Part shown: in pieces, positions 9,504-21,100 of the stretch
Layout: each line of letters opens with the position of its first letter
Position numbering within the stretch: position 1 is the stretch's first letter
Assembly (NCBI GenBank): GCA_018398765.1
Contig: JAHBMJ010000214.1
Span: 1-53,782 of the forward strand
DNA: 53,782 nt
Origin: Chromera velia
Taxonomy: Eukaryota; Sar; Chromeraceae
Direction: 5' to 3'
The notes under the pieces: model-generated
Databases searched by the model: none
Seen by the model: the letters and a program-made list of their open reading frames with translations, nothing else
Told to the model about the DNA's origin: nothing
Position numbers and translations under genes: made by a program

Positions 9504-10676
9504 TTACACTAACAAATATAGTTTTTTGATTGTAAGTAACGTGTCCATAAGGCTGGTGTAAAATAATAAGAGAGAACCAATTATCTGCAGATACAAAGGC
9601 CATAATGGAGCAAAGAAGATGGGTCCGGCATAAAGCAAGGGAATTAAATATATTTGTGACAAAGCATACAAGTTCGTCAGAATTGAATCCAAATAATTGC
9701 GGGTCGGTTTACCTAATTTGGTGCCAGGAATAAATAGCATATTTTTTTGTAAGGTTAAACTGGTTTTAAAAGTGTTAAATGTTCGTTTTTGGGTGAAAGG
9801 TTTATTAATAAATGAGAAACCGATATATAGAAAAAAAAAACTTTCGAGATATAACGACACATTTAACCCCTGGGTTAACAGGTTTAAGATAAAAAAGAAA
9901 ATAAAAATATCTGCAGACAAATTGTTAACCACCGAAATTTTTAAACATTCAAGTTCAGTATTTTTATTAATTAAAGGTATGTATAAAAAAAACAACCTGA
10001 ATTGGTTATTATTTTTATTCGGATTTCATAGTGGAATACGACGATATACCGAGATAAGAAGTAGAGTTATTAACAATAATACAATAAGAAAAAGATACGT
10101 GTTTTGAATCCATATGTATTTCCGCAAATGAAGCAAAAATTCAACACTGAATAACGTTAAAAGGATTTGAGACCCTTTCAACAAACACATTTGATCGATT
10201 TGTTGTACTACTCAATAAAGAATGTATTGGTAGAGAACTAATTGCTCCAACACTAGACTAGCTTCATAAAAACTCAATCCTTGAACAAACTCTTGAGCTT
10301 GTAAAATAAAGCTAATCGCGTAAATGAACACAGCACCTAGTCAAAAACCACGTTTCAAAAAAGCTAAAAAAAGACGTCCTTGAGGCCCATAATAAATATA
10401 ATTTTTTAAACTTGGGCTAACACCCACTACAACCTGTCACAAATTCGTAATATATAATGTTGGTGCAAGTCCTAACTCTAAAACTGAAAAGGTCAGGTAA
10501 GGGGCTTTAATTGGTGCTAAATCAAAGATAAATAAATAATACCCAAACGTTTGATTTATTAAAATAGTAGGGAGTAAATTTAGATATTTTAATACGAACA
10601 AAAGTCCGGTTAAATAACATAGGCGTTGTGTAAAGTTATTGACTTTTCATTTCATATAGCTATTAGGAGTTATCAT
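9504..10676 (-). CDS. secY: Preprotein translocase channel SecY
   Basis: Thylakoid Sec channel subunit and partner of SecA (encoded at 33078). The 390-aa product is a little shorter than the usual 410-430. Many hydrophobic segments are visible, with an N-terminal block resembling KRLLFTLGLL and later ELGLAPTLYITNLWQ. The C-terminal third is the most diagnostic: IPGTKLGKPTRNYLDSILT followed by a long helix and a final SLMDTLLTIKKL helix, as in SecY. Five or so TGA codons are read as Trp (for example TNLWQ, YRRIPLWNP). It follows rpl6, keeping the bacterial spc-operon order except that rps5 is absent between them. ATG start, TAA stop. Confidence 0.92.
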
Positions 10677-10708
10677 TTTGCCATTCAAGTCTCTTGAAGT
10701 TAGGAACG

Positions 10709-11362
10709 TTATCTCTTCTTACCTATTTTTAACATAACAACTTCATTGCTATATTTTATCCCTTTACCTTTATAAGGCTCTGGTTTACGCAATTGTCGTA
10801 TTGCCGAACTTAATAGCCCCACTAGCACTTTATCAGCACTACTCAACCCAATATTATTATCCCTAAGTTGTAAGTTTAGCGTTTTAGGCAAAATCAAATT
10901 TAAACGATGACTATAACCTAGTTCTAATTGTAAAATTAGAGGTGCGAGATCAGGCGTGAAAACGGATGAATGTAGATAACTAAAATCAAACCATAAACGC
11001 TTTGCTATGGTCTTGCGCTCAGTCGGTAAGCCCGAAACCAGTTTTGCGTTATACCCAATACCATTTAAAATAAGTGTTTCGTTATATGGATTCATACTAG
11101 CTTTAATTCAACTTTTTAATAATTGTTTATATAAAGTTTGATATTGCCCCGAAAAGTCGGCTCACTCAAGCTGAAGAAATCCTTGACGAAAAGGACATCA
11201 AATCGTTGTATGATTGAAATATGTACATGATAAAATTTTATCATATGAAAACACCAGCGAGATATGATTAGTGTGGTAGTCCCAGACCCAATATATTTCA
11301 GTTTTTTTAGGAATCAAATGTTTTAAGAGAGTATGTTTTTTGAGCGTAAATATACGAAACAC
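10709..11362 (-). CDS. rpl6: 50S ribosomal protein L6
   Basis: A two-domain rRNA-binding protein near the GTPase centre. The C-terminal signature is clear: LELGYSHRLNLILP, SADKVLVGLLSSAIRQLR and KPEPYKGKGIKYSNEVV. The N-terminal domain is divergent but shows the HGLYRTLL-like YQTLYKQLL before ILNGIGYNAKL. The frame reads through TGA codons at Trp positions (KSWIKAS, LEWADF). The first in-frame start-like codon after a TAG is GTG at 11362, giving 217 aa against ~177-185 usual, so the true start may be internal. An internal ATG at 11095 would remove the first domain and is rejected as the start. Stops at TAA, 32 nt before secY. Confidence 0.9.
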
Positions 11363-11437
11363 TATAAAGGTGTAATTTAACTAAAAAAATGTACCTATTC
11401 TGAACGAGAATTATGAAGACCTTCATACAAGTTTAAG

Positions 11438-12574
11438 TTAAAAAATAGTAAATAATAACTCACCCCCCATATTAATAGTTTGGGCATGCTGTCAATGGAT
11501 TAAGCCTTTGGACGATGATAAAATTACTAGACCAAAAGGGAATTTACGGTTTAAAGTGTGCAATTGCCGTGCTCGAACATGCGGGTGTTTAGTGATCGTA
11601 CTTAATTGTTTAATTTTTATATGGCTAAGGGTTTTTAAGGAAAATCGGGCATCAAATTCTATTACAATAAAACTTTTATGCTCACCCGTAAATCAAGTTA
11701 TTTCTCTCATAAATGGTCACTGCTTTAATATTTTCAATCATTGATAAGTTTTATATGTTGCAGGTAAGAAACAAAACCTTTGATGATTAATGAGTGAGTT
11801 TCTAAAGAGTGTACAAAAATTGGCTAAACTATCTTTAATCAAAGGATTTTGTTGACGCACTTTCGTGGTAATCAACGTGTGAATTTCCTCAGGCTCTTCT
11901 AACATCTGTTGCTTATCCAAGTATTGTTTCTTTTTACCGGAAAGTGGTGGCGATTTAGGAGGTCATAAAGAAGCCTCTCTTAATTTTCTTGCAAGAGAAA
12001 AATTGCGAAACGCAACGGAGGAAAGATCTCCAGTTGTTTTTTTGGTGGCTTTCACCTTATATTGTGTAAAAAAATAACTTGGAAACGAATATCGTGCAAA
12101 CGGTAAAAGAACTGGTAACCAAAAAGGCGAATCCTTAACAGTTATACATCGTTTCTGTATTTTCAGGTTCTTTTTGCTATTACGCTTGTGATAGGTTCGG
12201 TTTTGTAACGCTCAGAACATCGCTTGAGTTAAATAGGAAAATTCAGTCATGTATTTGCGATTCAAGAATCTGTAAGCAATTTGATACGCTCATAAGGGGT
12301 AAGCTAAGACAAAGCCTTCTCCTGCTGATGTTAATGACCGCACCCGACGTGCGGAAAAAGGTTGAAAACTTCTAAGATACCAACGCGAGCTCTTACGACT
12401 TAAAGAAGTATTAAGTTGTAGGCACGGATGTCTATATAAAGTTTTGGGGGTGCCTCCAGCCCCAAAATAGAAGCGCTTTCTTCTAGATCTCACGAATTTT
12501 CGCTTTTTCGACAAAAATTTTTTAAAGATGGGATTCTTTCTATAAAAAAGGGATGAGATACGAGGAAAAAACAT
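11438..12574 (-). CDS. rps8: 30S ribosomal protein S8 with long N-terminal extension
   Basis: A 16S rRNA-binding protein of the small-subunit body. The last ~130 of 378 residues form the S8 part: DSLANFCTLFRNSL (matching DMLTRIRNA), a helix KTYQWLKILK, VILSSSKGLI (matching IISTSKGLM) and GGELLFTIF at the end (matching GGEVLCYIW). The preceding ~245 residues are strongly basic (KKRKFVRSRRKRFYFG) and unrelated to any S8 I know. They are in frame with no TAA/TAG, so this is either an N-terminal extension or an upstream ORF fused to S8. Start taken at ATG 12574; a TTG at 12586 is also possible. It lies between rpl5 and rpl6, as expected for S8. Confidence 0.85.
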
Positions 12575-12645
12575 AGAAAGTTCCAAGCGCTATTATCACA
12601 TCACGTTTAATACAAAGTTAAAGCTGGACATCTTAGTTGAAGGAA

Positions 12646-13194
12646 TTAAAGATCATCAAAAAAAAAGAACCCAAAAAGCTCAAGTAACCTACGACTACTT
12701 GCATGCGTAGCATGAATGTGAATTGAAATATCTAAGCCGTTGGAATCATTTGAATCGATATTTGTTAATTCGGGAAAGCATTTTTGATTTTTAATGCCAA
12801 TATTTAAATTTCCTTGCTCGTCAAAACTACTTAAACCCAACCCTTTGTAATTAGGTACTTGTGGAAATATAACATGGTATAACTTTTCTAAAAAAGTAAA
12901 CATACGTTTACTGCGTAGAGTGACTTTCATACCTATAGGCATGTTTTTTCGCACTCGAAAGGTCGAGACAGATTTTTTTGCATACGTTAAAATAGGTTTC
13001 TGTCCGGTAATTTGTTGCAGCTCATTTAATGCTTTTTCAAGTGTTTTTTTATCAGTTAATTTGATACCAAGTGATCTATGAACAATAATCTTTTTAATAG
13101 AAGGAATTTGTACCGCATTTAATTTTAATAAATTGCGATACTGAGGGACAATATAGCGTTTATAAAGCGACTTAAAGTCAGGTAACCCTTTCAT
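12646..13194 (-). CDS. rpl5: 50S ribosomal protein L5
   Basis: A 5S rRNA-binding protein of the central protuberance. The 182-aa product has normal length. Visible family features are KIIVHRSLGI near the N-terminus, LNELQQITGQKPILTYAKKSVSTF, the loop FRVRKNMPIGMKVTLR, and the C-terminal LDISIHIHATHASSRRLLELFG. ATG start, TAA stop, no in-frame TGA. It follows rpl14; rpl24 is missing between them. Confidence 0.97.
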   Translation of the reverse strand: MKGLPDFKSLYKRYIVPQYRNLLKLNAVQIPSIKKIIVHRSLGIKLTDKKTLEKALNELQQITGQKPILTYAKKSVSTFRVRKNMPIGMKVTLRSKRMFTFLEKLYHVIFPQVPNYKGLGLSSFDEQGNLNIGIKNQKCFPELTNIDSNDSNGLDISIHIHATHASSRRLLELFGFFFFDDL

Positions 13195-13324
13195 AATGTT
13201 GAAACAAGAATTTCCGCTTCTTACCTAATGCAACCGCACCGCAATCAGTAAAAGAACTTACTTCATTGGGGCGCCAGCCTAGAAATGTTCCTGCTTTTAT
13301 TAAAAAATTTTCAAATCAAAACAT
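13172..13324 (-). CDS. Possible 50-aa ORF between rpl14 and rpl5
   Basis: Starts with ATG 4 nt after the rpl14 stop and overlaps the first 23 nt of rpl5 in another frame. The sequence begins MFWFENFLIKAG and is basic near its end (LGKKRKFLF). It matches no ribosomal protein I recognise, although rpl24 would normally sit here. It may be spurious. Confidence 0.2.
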
Positions 13325-13327
13325 CTT

Positions 13328-13696
13328 CTAAATAATATCTGGCGCAAGTGAGATAATGCGAGCAAAATCTTTGCCCCTAAGCTCAGATGCTACAGCACCA
13401 AATATTCGAGTACCTATCGGATTCTTACGATCATCAATCACTACAATTGCATTATCCTCAAATTTTACATATACATTGTTCTTGCGTTTTTGTTTTTTTC
13501 GAGTCCTTACTACAACGCCTTTAACAATACTCGAAGTTTTTATCTTGGCTTTAGATTGAGCATAAGACTTTAATACTACAGTAGTAATAACATCGCCGAC
13601 TTCTGCTCTTTTTTTATTATTAAATAAACCAATGCATTTTACCCTTAACGCCCCGCTATTATCGGCAACTTTTAAAATAGTATTTACCATAATCAT
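13328..13696 (-). CDS. rpl14: 50S ribosomal protein L14
   Basis: An intersubunit-face protein beside the factor-binding region. The 122-aa product matches bacterial length and sequence throughout: LKVADNSGALRVKCIG, VVVRTRKKQKR, FEDNAIVVID and GTRIFGAVASELR. ATG start, TAG stop. It is one of the best-conserved genes of the window, in contrast to the inflated small-subunit genes around it. Confidence 0.98.
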   Translation of the reverse strand: MIMVNTILKVADNSGALRVKCIGLFNNKKRAEVGDVITTVVLKSYAQSKAKIKTSSIVKGVVVRTRKKQKRKNNVYVKFEDNAIVVIDDRKNPIGTRIFGAVASELRGKDFARIISLAPDII

Positions 13697-13775
13697 AATT
13701 CTTTCATATCGCTTCTGTCATTATCTAAATAAAACTGATCAATCCCTAAATAGCCCAATTATTAAGCATGTGTAT

Positions 13776-14399
13776 TTAGAACATGAAGTTATTCATACAA
13801 TCCTTCCTTGCTGTTAGTTTTTGAAGCAAAAACTTATATCATTTATCGATATTAAGCTTATCAAATGTGTAATTGAGGTTGGAATGGGTTTGATTGTTAC
13901 GCGGAATCTTAACCCACTGCATTTTTCATTTTTCTCAAGGTTGCGCAACATCCATATAACGTGATTTAGATAAAAAAAATCTTAACTTAACATATCTAAG
14001 AGGTTGATAGCGCGCCAAATACCATAAATATCAAACGGGATATAATCCAAAGCCCGAAAAATAGCTGGCACTAAAATTGCGAAATCTATAACACAGTTTA
14101 ATTCGAATCAAACGTTTTTGAATCTTAGCTTGTGCACGTTTGATCCTATATTTCCTTTGCTTAGGGCAGGGATAAACATTACAAAATAAAATAAAATGTT
14201 TATACTTACTTTTAGGCCTAGTTTGCCGACCCAATACCACATCCCCAAAATTAACCTCTTGGCGTGGATCATGAATTAAAAATTTTCTATAGGTTATTCG
14301 AGATTTTAATAAAAATGGGTTTTTTATTTCATGAGGCATAAACAGTTTAAACGTATTAGGGGTGCTCTTTTTCAAGACAAACCCAATTTTCAAATACAT
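13776..14399 (-). CDS. rps17: 30S ribosomal protein S17 with C-terminal extension
   Basis: An OB-fold 16S rRNA-binding protein. The S17 core is in residues ~1-70: GFVLKKSTPNTFKLFM, RKFLIHDPRQEVNFGDVV and GRQTRPKSKYKHFIL, matching KFKAHDE...GDVV...TRPLSK. A TGA at 14031 would end a 122-aa product. Read as Trp, the frame continues to a TAA at 13776, giving 207 aa against ~85 in bacteria. The added tail is basic and rich in Trp and Tyr (VWYLWYLARYQP). The core assignment is firm; that the tail is translated is inferred from the code used elsewhere in the window. Confidence 0.85.
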
Positions 14400-14487
14400 T
14401 TGGCAACACGTGTACGATCAGCTATCTCTAAAAAAATTTATAGTAGGTCAGTTTTACTATGTTTTAATTTATTAAATGTCGTTATCC

Positions 14488-14937
14488 TTACGAGGGTTTA
14501 AACACGATACATGTAGTCGTGGGAAGTTTAAAGGCCGCAGACCTCAAGGCTTTTAACGCTACCCCAATCCGCACTTTAGGTAATTCCAACAAAACCGTAC
14601 CAGATTTTAATGGAGCCACTCAGCCTTCTACAGAACCTTTACCACAACCCATACGTGTATTTAACCCTTTTTTCGTTTTACTTCAATGAGCAAAAACATG
14701 TATTTTTACTTTACTAATCTTTTTGAGTTTTCGATTAATGACACGTCTGGCAGATTCAATTTGATTTGGGGAACAATTATGACCCTGACTTAATTGCAAA
14801 TACATAGATGTCTTTACGGGAGCCTGTGTCTTGACAAACCATGGCGAAAGACTTACTAAAGTTTGGCGAACCCTAGTTTTGACAAATTTAAATCTTTGGT
14901 ACTTTTTATATTTAGTACGTTTCGGTGTTAAGATCAT
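14488..14937 (-). CDS. rpl16: 50S ribosomal protein L16
   Basis: Binds 23S rRNA near the A site. The 149-aa product has PKRTKYKKYQRF at the N-terminus, CSPNQIESARRVINR in the middle, and GCGKGSVEGWVAPLKSG (matching GSGKGSPEYWVAVVKPG) in the second half. Two Trp codons, one in that motif, are TGA. Length is near normal (135-145). ATG start, TAA stop, between rps3 and rps17 as in the bacterial S10 operon; rpl29 is absent. Confidence 0.96.
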
Positions 14938-15037
14938 AAATTAACATAAACGGTATAATCACATGAACACGAATACTTGGTTATAGTTCCTTGCATCCAA
15001 AAACGGATCGACATTGCCAAGTCGGGTCTATCCGCCA

Positions 15038-18000
15038 TTATGAAATGGTATAAGTAGAAACTTTAACGCCAAGTATACCCTGTTTGGTTTTTCAGGGCAA
15101 AGAAGCGTAACCTATCTGATCTGTTAGGGTATTTTTGGGTATGTTCCCTTTAAACCCAACGGCCAATTTTGTAAGCTTCGAGCGATCTGCTTTTTTACTT
15201 AAGCGGCCAGAAATTTTAATCAGAATGTCCGACATGATAGCAAGTCCCACACCTGCGGCCGCATTATACGCTCTTCGTTGTTCATTGACCTGAATTTGCA
15301 ATTCTCTTCCCACTCTTCTATAGGACATTCTATTACGTAGAGTAAAACCTACTTCATGATTAATTGCTACAGGATGTAAAAATGACATTTTAGTTTTTAA
15401 GTGTGAAATTTTTATGAAAATATTGGTTTTAAATTTGTACTCCATGTAAAACTTTCATTGAATAAATCGCCTAATAATCCGGGATCACTGGGTCCTAGCT
15501 AAAGTACCCCTTAATTTTACGGCTCAGGTCTCGAGTTTGGGCCCGATCTGATTCATATTTAACATTATATATTCTCAAAAATGTTGGTCTAATAACTGTA
15601 TTGTTCGAAAATTCAGACTTGGGGTATTGATTCGGAACTTTCTGACGTTTTCTCGCGCTTTTAATCTAGCTTTGTAAAAGTATCTGCGTTTAAAACGACG
15701 TTTCATTTTATATTGCACTAATGTTGTAGGCATCCGGAATGCCAACGGCACACTAATAACTTTAAGATACTTTTTACTTTTCTTAGCGGGCTTTCATGCC
15801 GCGTTACCTAACCCTGTTTTTCTTCCGAAAGAACGATGAAATACTGGGTTCTTATGGTATTGACGTTTAAGCAGCAAGCCGATGTGTCACGATCCTAAAA
15901 ATTTTAGTTTCCGGGGTGCAACCGGTTTTAACGAAATCATCTGAACTTGAAGTTTTCGTTGTAATCTTGTATAAATAACTTGGAGGTTTGTAGTAATAGA
16001 TGTATGATAAAGATCCTTACTTAAATTAAGAACCATTAAACGCCGAAGCATCTGATAAAATTTTCAAACAATAGACGTCCAGGTGGTCACGGGATACCAA
16101 AAACCTAGCGGATCTCAAGCATACCGAGGACTGTTTAAGATGGCTAGAGGAAATCAGGTTGGTTTATGTTGTTTCCCTTGATGGCCTAATTGACTTAAGA
16201 TAATTTTACAAAAAGGTGGGACCGTAGTTGAGCTCATACACCTAGGGGTTTTTTGTACATAAAAAGGACGGCTTGTTAGTCAAGTCCTAAAGTTTAACTT
16301 AGTTTTTTGTTCCAACAAAGGGTGAAAATATTCAATAGTTTCTAACGTACTAACCACTCACCCTCTTGGATCCCTTCCCCTCATTAAATATCGGTTCAAC
16401 CAAATCATTAAAAGTTTGTTTAAATATTTTCGATGTTTAGACTTAGCTTTGGGACCTCACCTAAGTTTATACAACTTGAGGATACCAACCGGAGGCCTCC
16501 ACCCATTGAAAATTAAAATATTTCTGCCGGTTTCATTTCCACTAAGCACTAGCCTTGGTAAATGTGTTACAACGTGGTGCCAGTGAAGCACAACACGCTT
16601 TTGAGGTAATGTTAATACCATCACATCCGCTCAGAGAAAAAGTTGCTCTACGTCAAGGTCTTGATGACTTACCCCTAAAAAATAACGCGTGACTTGACAA
16701 ACTTTTACAGAACCCATTCACAAAAAATTTTGTGATCACAACTCATCGTTACATAATTTCACAAGGATAAAATCAATTTTTAGGCGAAATCCAACTCAAG
16801 GCAAAACGTTTTGTTTTTTCATACATAAGATAAATTTAGATCAAAAAAACCTTCCTACATATTTAGCCCTCGAAGCTAAATAAATCAGTAACGATAAAGG
16901 CACCTCAGCTTTTCGACTCGTCAGAGAAGAAAAATATAGCTTTTTAAAATAATAAAGAGAAGTTTGGAGATAAAACTTTCTTATGTTAAAAATCTCACTC
17001 TTTAGCCCAATGAGCGGTCGTAGGTTTCACACCAAATAATGGGCCAGGGTGAGCGGATTAACATATGCGAATTGAAAAGTAGAGACACCTCGAGAACAAC
17101 TTGACTGAATAGCGCCAACTCAAAAACTAGGCAAATTTTCATACGCACTTTTAGAATCAAATTTTCATCATGATTCTCTAGTTAAACGAAGACACGGACT
17201 TAGGTCTTGATCCACAACATTTTTTTCATCCAACACTTTTTTAGATGAACAAACTTTGAAATTTAACTGCGTAAAGATAAGCCAATTACTTGTGAATCCA
17301 GGATGGAGTCTTCTTTCTCAAAAATAATAACAAAAGAATAGGGATCCGAGTTTTCTAAGAATTTTCATTGGTAATGTTAATACAGCTTGGGATTGTGCCA
17401 CTAATCAATAATCACGACAGGAACGTAGTCTGAAATGAAATCTATGGATTCAGTATCGAGACTTGTCTAGATTCGACTCTGGACCTTTTTTTAAACAAAT
17501 TGTTTTAGAGCAAGCTTCACTGAACCACCAACTTGGCCCAAAAATAAACCATAGTGACTTGCCGATTTTCGCCCGAGCCATTTTACCACCTAAAAGATTA
17601 GGAACCAGAACCTGTCTCAAGTTTAAGGCAGCAATTTTTTTAGCGGAAAGTGGTAACGCATTATGAAGTTTTACTATGTTATGCATCATTAAACACGGTT
17701 TAAGCCGCTTGAATATAGGGCCCTTGAAGGCACCTTGCTTTTTCGATAGGGCCTGTAACTTAAATACATACTGTAAAAGTGTCTTTTTGGATACCTGAAG
17801 TAAGACTCGATGTTTAGCTTGGAACTTTCCTGCGAGCGGAGTAGTTCTGGAAAACCTAGGATTGTTGAAATTTCTTGGGGTACCAAGAACTAAACTTTTC
17901 TGACTTTTACGTACAAACATCTCATGTGCAAAACTACCAGACCTAAAAGGAGCTAACTTTCCTTTTAACCCTTTCAATTCTTGGGTGGATGACACAAGTT

Positions 18001-18112
18001 TGGTTCTATGGTCAGGGAAAAAAACAATATCAGATTTCATTCTGGATACAAAGAACCACCTAGATCACAAATTACGGCTAAAAAGTTCAAATTTTTTTCT
18101 TGTACTAGGCAT
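15038..18112 (-). CDS. rps3: 30S ribosomal protein S3, giant form (1024 aa)
   Basis: S3 lines the mRNA entry tunnel. The C-terminal ~135 residues are recognisably S3: GRELQIQVNEQRRAYNAAAG, LIKISGRLSKKADRSKL and a final GILGVKV. The start, ATG at 18112, gives MPSTRKKFELFSRNLWSRWF, resembling the SRWFA segment near the S3 N-terminus. Between them lie ~870 residues with no recognised domain, basic and Trp-rich, containing dozens of TGA and not one TAA/TAG. Normal plastid S3 is ~215-240 aa. Only 9 nt separate it from the rpoC2 stop, suggesting co-transcription. The reading as one protein rests on uninterrupted frame; shorter proteins from internal starts (for example ATG 16237) cannot be excluded. 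Confidence 0.8.
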
Positions 18113-18121
18113 AATGTCAAG

Positions 18122-21100
18122 TTAATATTTTTGATGACTTTCAAATTGTGTACCGCTTATAACGCAAGCTTTAGCATCTTGAATTCAGTCAACCTGATTT
18201 CATAATGAGGCTTTTATTAACGTTGCTGTTACTAGTCGAGCACTATATCCCCCGAGAACCCCATTTGCCAAGAGAGTTATCCTCGACATTCCTAAAACTA
18301 AAGGGACTACAAAACAAAGTTTAAATCCTAACTCGCCATAACTACGATTGAGTACTTGAGCTTCAGCCGAGGTTAAAATATCTGTTAGTTCTAAATTGGT
18401 ATCGCCCGGATCAAGTACACGCACCACCGAACTCATTTTTCGCACTAAAAATTCATAGTGCATATAAGGTAAAAAAATTCCACTTCGTTTGTATTGATCA
18501 ACTAACGATTCCAAAATAATCGTCTGTAAATAATGTTGCGAATATTTAAGACTTATAAATAGTGTTGAAAAGTTATAGTGACTATAAAACCTTTTTATGA
18601 CCATGGTTTGAAAATTAAGTGTTTCTGGTACAATATTATCTCCACCTTTCACAATTTCGGTTGGGTTTGGGAGCAGTGTATCAAGATTAGATAGGTGACA
18701 AGGAAGCGTAAAATAATTTCATGTGATCGGTCTGCTAAACGAATCGTTAAAGTGCTCATTTTTTAATAGTGAAAGTCGAGACTCTTTATGAATACTTTTT
18801 TGATCCTGATGGTTTCAAACTCTTTCTGCTAGGTGTTTCTCTGCCACTTTACAAGCATAAACGACTTTTAAAGCTTTTGACATTGATGCTGACCCTTTAG
18901 GTAATGTTCTCAGAAACTTGTATATGGGTTTTATAAATTTAGAGTAAGCCTTGGGGGTTTTTCTGTTTAACGCAGGAAAAGTTTTATTATTATCAGTTCA
19001 ATACCCTTCAGAAACTCCCGTATGTCTCAAATTTTGAACAAAATTATTTAACTGCTTACATTCATGACTATGAGAAGACTTTTGTGTTAGTGGATAAAGG
19101 TTTCTTCACTTCAACAGATTATCTATCTGGACTCGTCGCTGGAACTTTAATATAGGATACGATATTCAATAACCTTCGCTAGTAATCTGCCCGTTGATAA
19201 AACTATGTTCGGGTCTTAACTGATTATAGGATAATAACAATGTTTTTTTATATAACTTGTTATCCTTATCTTTTCATACATACCTAGTATTGTAAAAACA
19301 AAAATGAGTTTTTAACCATAACTCTCAAATCTGGTACCTATGCAACATCACTAACTTAGGATAATATCAAGTAAAAGGTTTAGCAGTTAATGTTTTTAAC
19401 CAAGAAAATTCTATTGTATCTTCTCCAATTAGGAAATTTACTAACTTTGAACCATAGACAAAATCTAAAGGATTGTAAATTTTGTTTCATCTTTGAAGTT
19501 TATTTCAGAAGAGCCGATTCAGAGAGTAGGTTAATAAGTTTTTAATTTCACTTATAAGCGATTGCGAACAGCTGAGATTTTTTAATTTTACATACAGTTC
19601 AAACTTACTAAGATCTTTTCCTAGGTACCGCAAAGAAGCTCGCATCTGCCTAAGTTTTAAACGAATTTTAGGAAGGTTGCTTGGGTCAACTTGTTCTTGT
19701 AACCAGCCTAAGTAAGAATAACTTCGTTGAATTCGATTAGCTACATTATCAGCTTTTCTCGTGCGTAGATAAATTTTAACGTTCTCTCGTGGTTTTCGAT
19801 CTACAACTTGTTTTAAAAAATCACTTCCACTCAATGGTACTTTTTCTGCCGTGGGTGAAGCTACAACTATCTCGTTCTTAGGATTTTGATCTATGACCTT
19901 AGCAGGAGGACATATATTTAGGCTTGAGACTCCTGGGTTCGGCAGCTTTTCATGGACAATACTCTTGAATTGAACGCGAGTCGAAACAAAATTTCTTGCA
20001 TTTTTTGTTGTTGGGAGTTGTCGAGTAGAAAATAATTTGATCTTCTTGTTGTTTCTGTTTATACTAAACGTTTGTGATATAGTGTTTGGCTCATGTAACG
20101 TATCCGAAGCTCCTTTCCTTTGGTCTTGATTTTTGAAAGCGTGATAAAATTTCGACATTTTAGACGTAGATCTTTTTTCCGGAAGGAAACCCACTATGCG
20201 CTTCGCCTTAACTTCTAGTTGGTGACGTTTAGCTTTTAGCTTGTCAACCTGCTTCATTTTACGAACTTTGCTTCTAGTGACACCTTGAAATGCTCCCGAA
20301 GGTCAATTCTTAGAATCCTTTACAGTCCTTTTTAAAGACTTAAGCATTTCTTTACTGCGACCCTTCGGGAACATAAGATCTTTCGATAGCCTACTTTGGC
20401 CGACAAAATTATTTCAGGTCTGCGTTGGTTTCCGTGGAGTAGAGAATATTTTATTTTGACTGTTTAACGTCTCTTGACACCTTGAACTCCTTAGTAGTAT
20501 CACTTTACTTGTGTACTTCGGACCACTTACGACTTCTTTACAGTTTAATTTCTGGCCTGAAACTTGTGCCACTTTCTCAGATTTTCATCTCGAAAAGCTC
20601 TGTTTTGAGTTTTTATAACCTTTATCTTTTGGCAATATAAATTTACCCTTCGACAGCCCCAATTGCTGGGGAGTATAGTCTGACTTAGCGTTTATTTTAA
20701 AGGGCAATTTTTTCTTTTTTGTGGGTTTTCTTTTACGTTTAGCGATCCCAACTTTACTGTCACCATCAGATCTAGAAGACAAACCTTCCTTCCTTAAAGA
20801 CTTGCTAGAATTCAACTTTAGAACCATTTGTGAAGAGGCTTTGACATCAGGCTCCACAGGGCCGAAGGACTGTTTTGATCCGCCCTTGTCCTCATTATCG
20901 CCAGTCAACGAGATTCCTTCTTGCTCATGAACCCAAGGTATAAATAAATCTAAAAACTGTCTAAAACTTTGTGTATTTATTAAGAGGTGAATCTTTCCAG
21001 ATTCATCTTTCTGCAAATGCTTATACTTTAATGGAAGACTTCACATAGCATTTTTTAGGACGAGTTTATATCTTTGATAGTCAGGGATTTCAGGCCAGCA

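Noticed and set aside
9697..10107. Plus-strand 136-codon frame
   Set aside because: Antisense of secY, which has clear SecY sequence.
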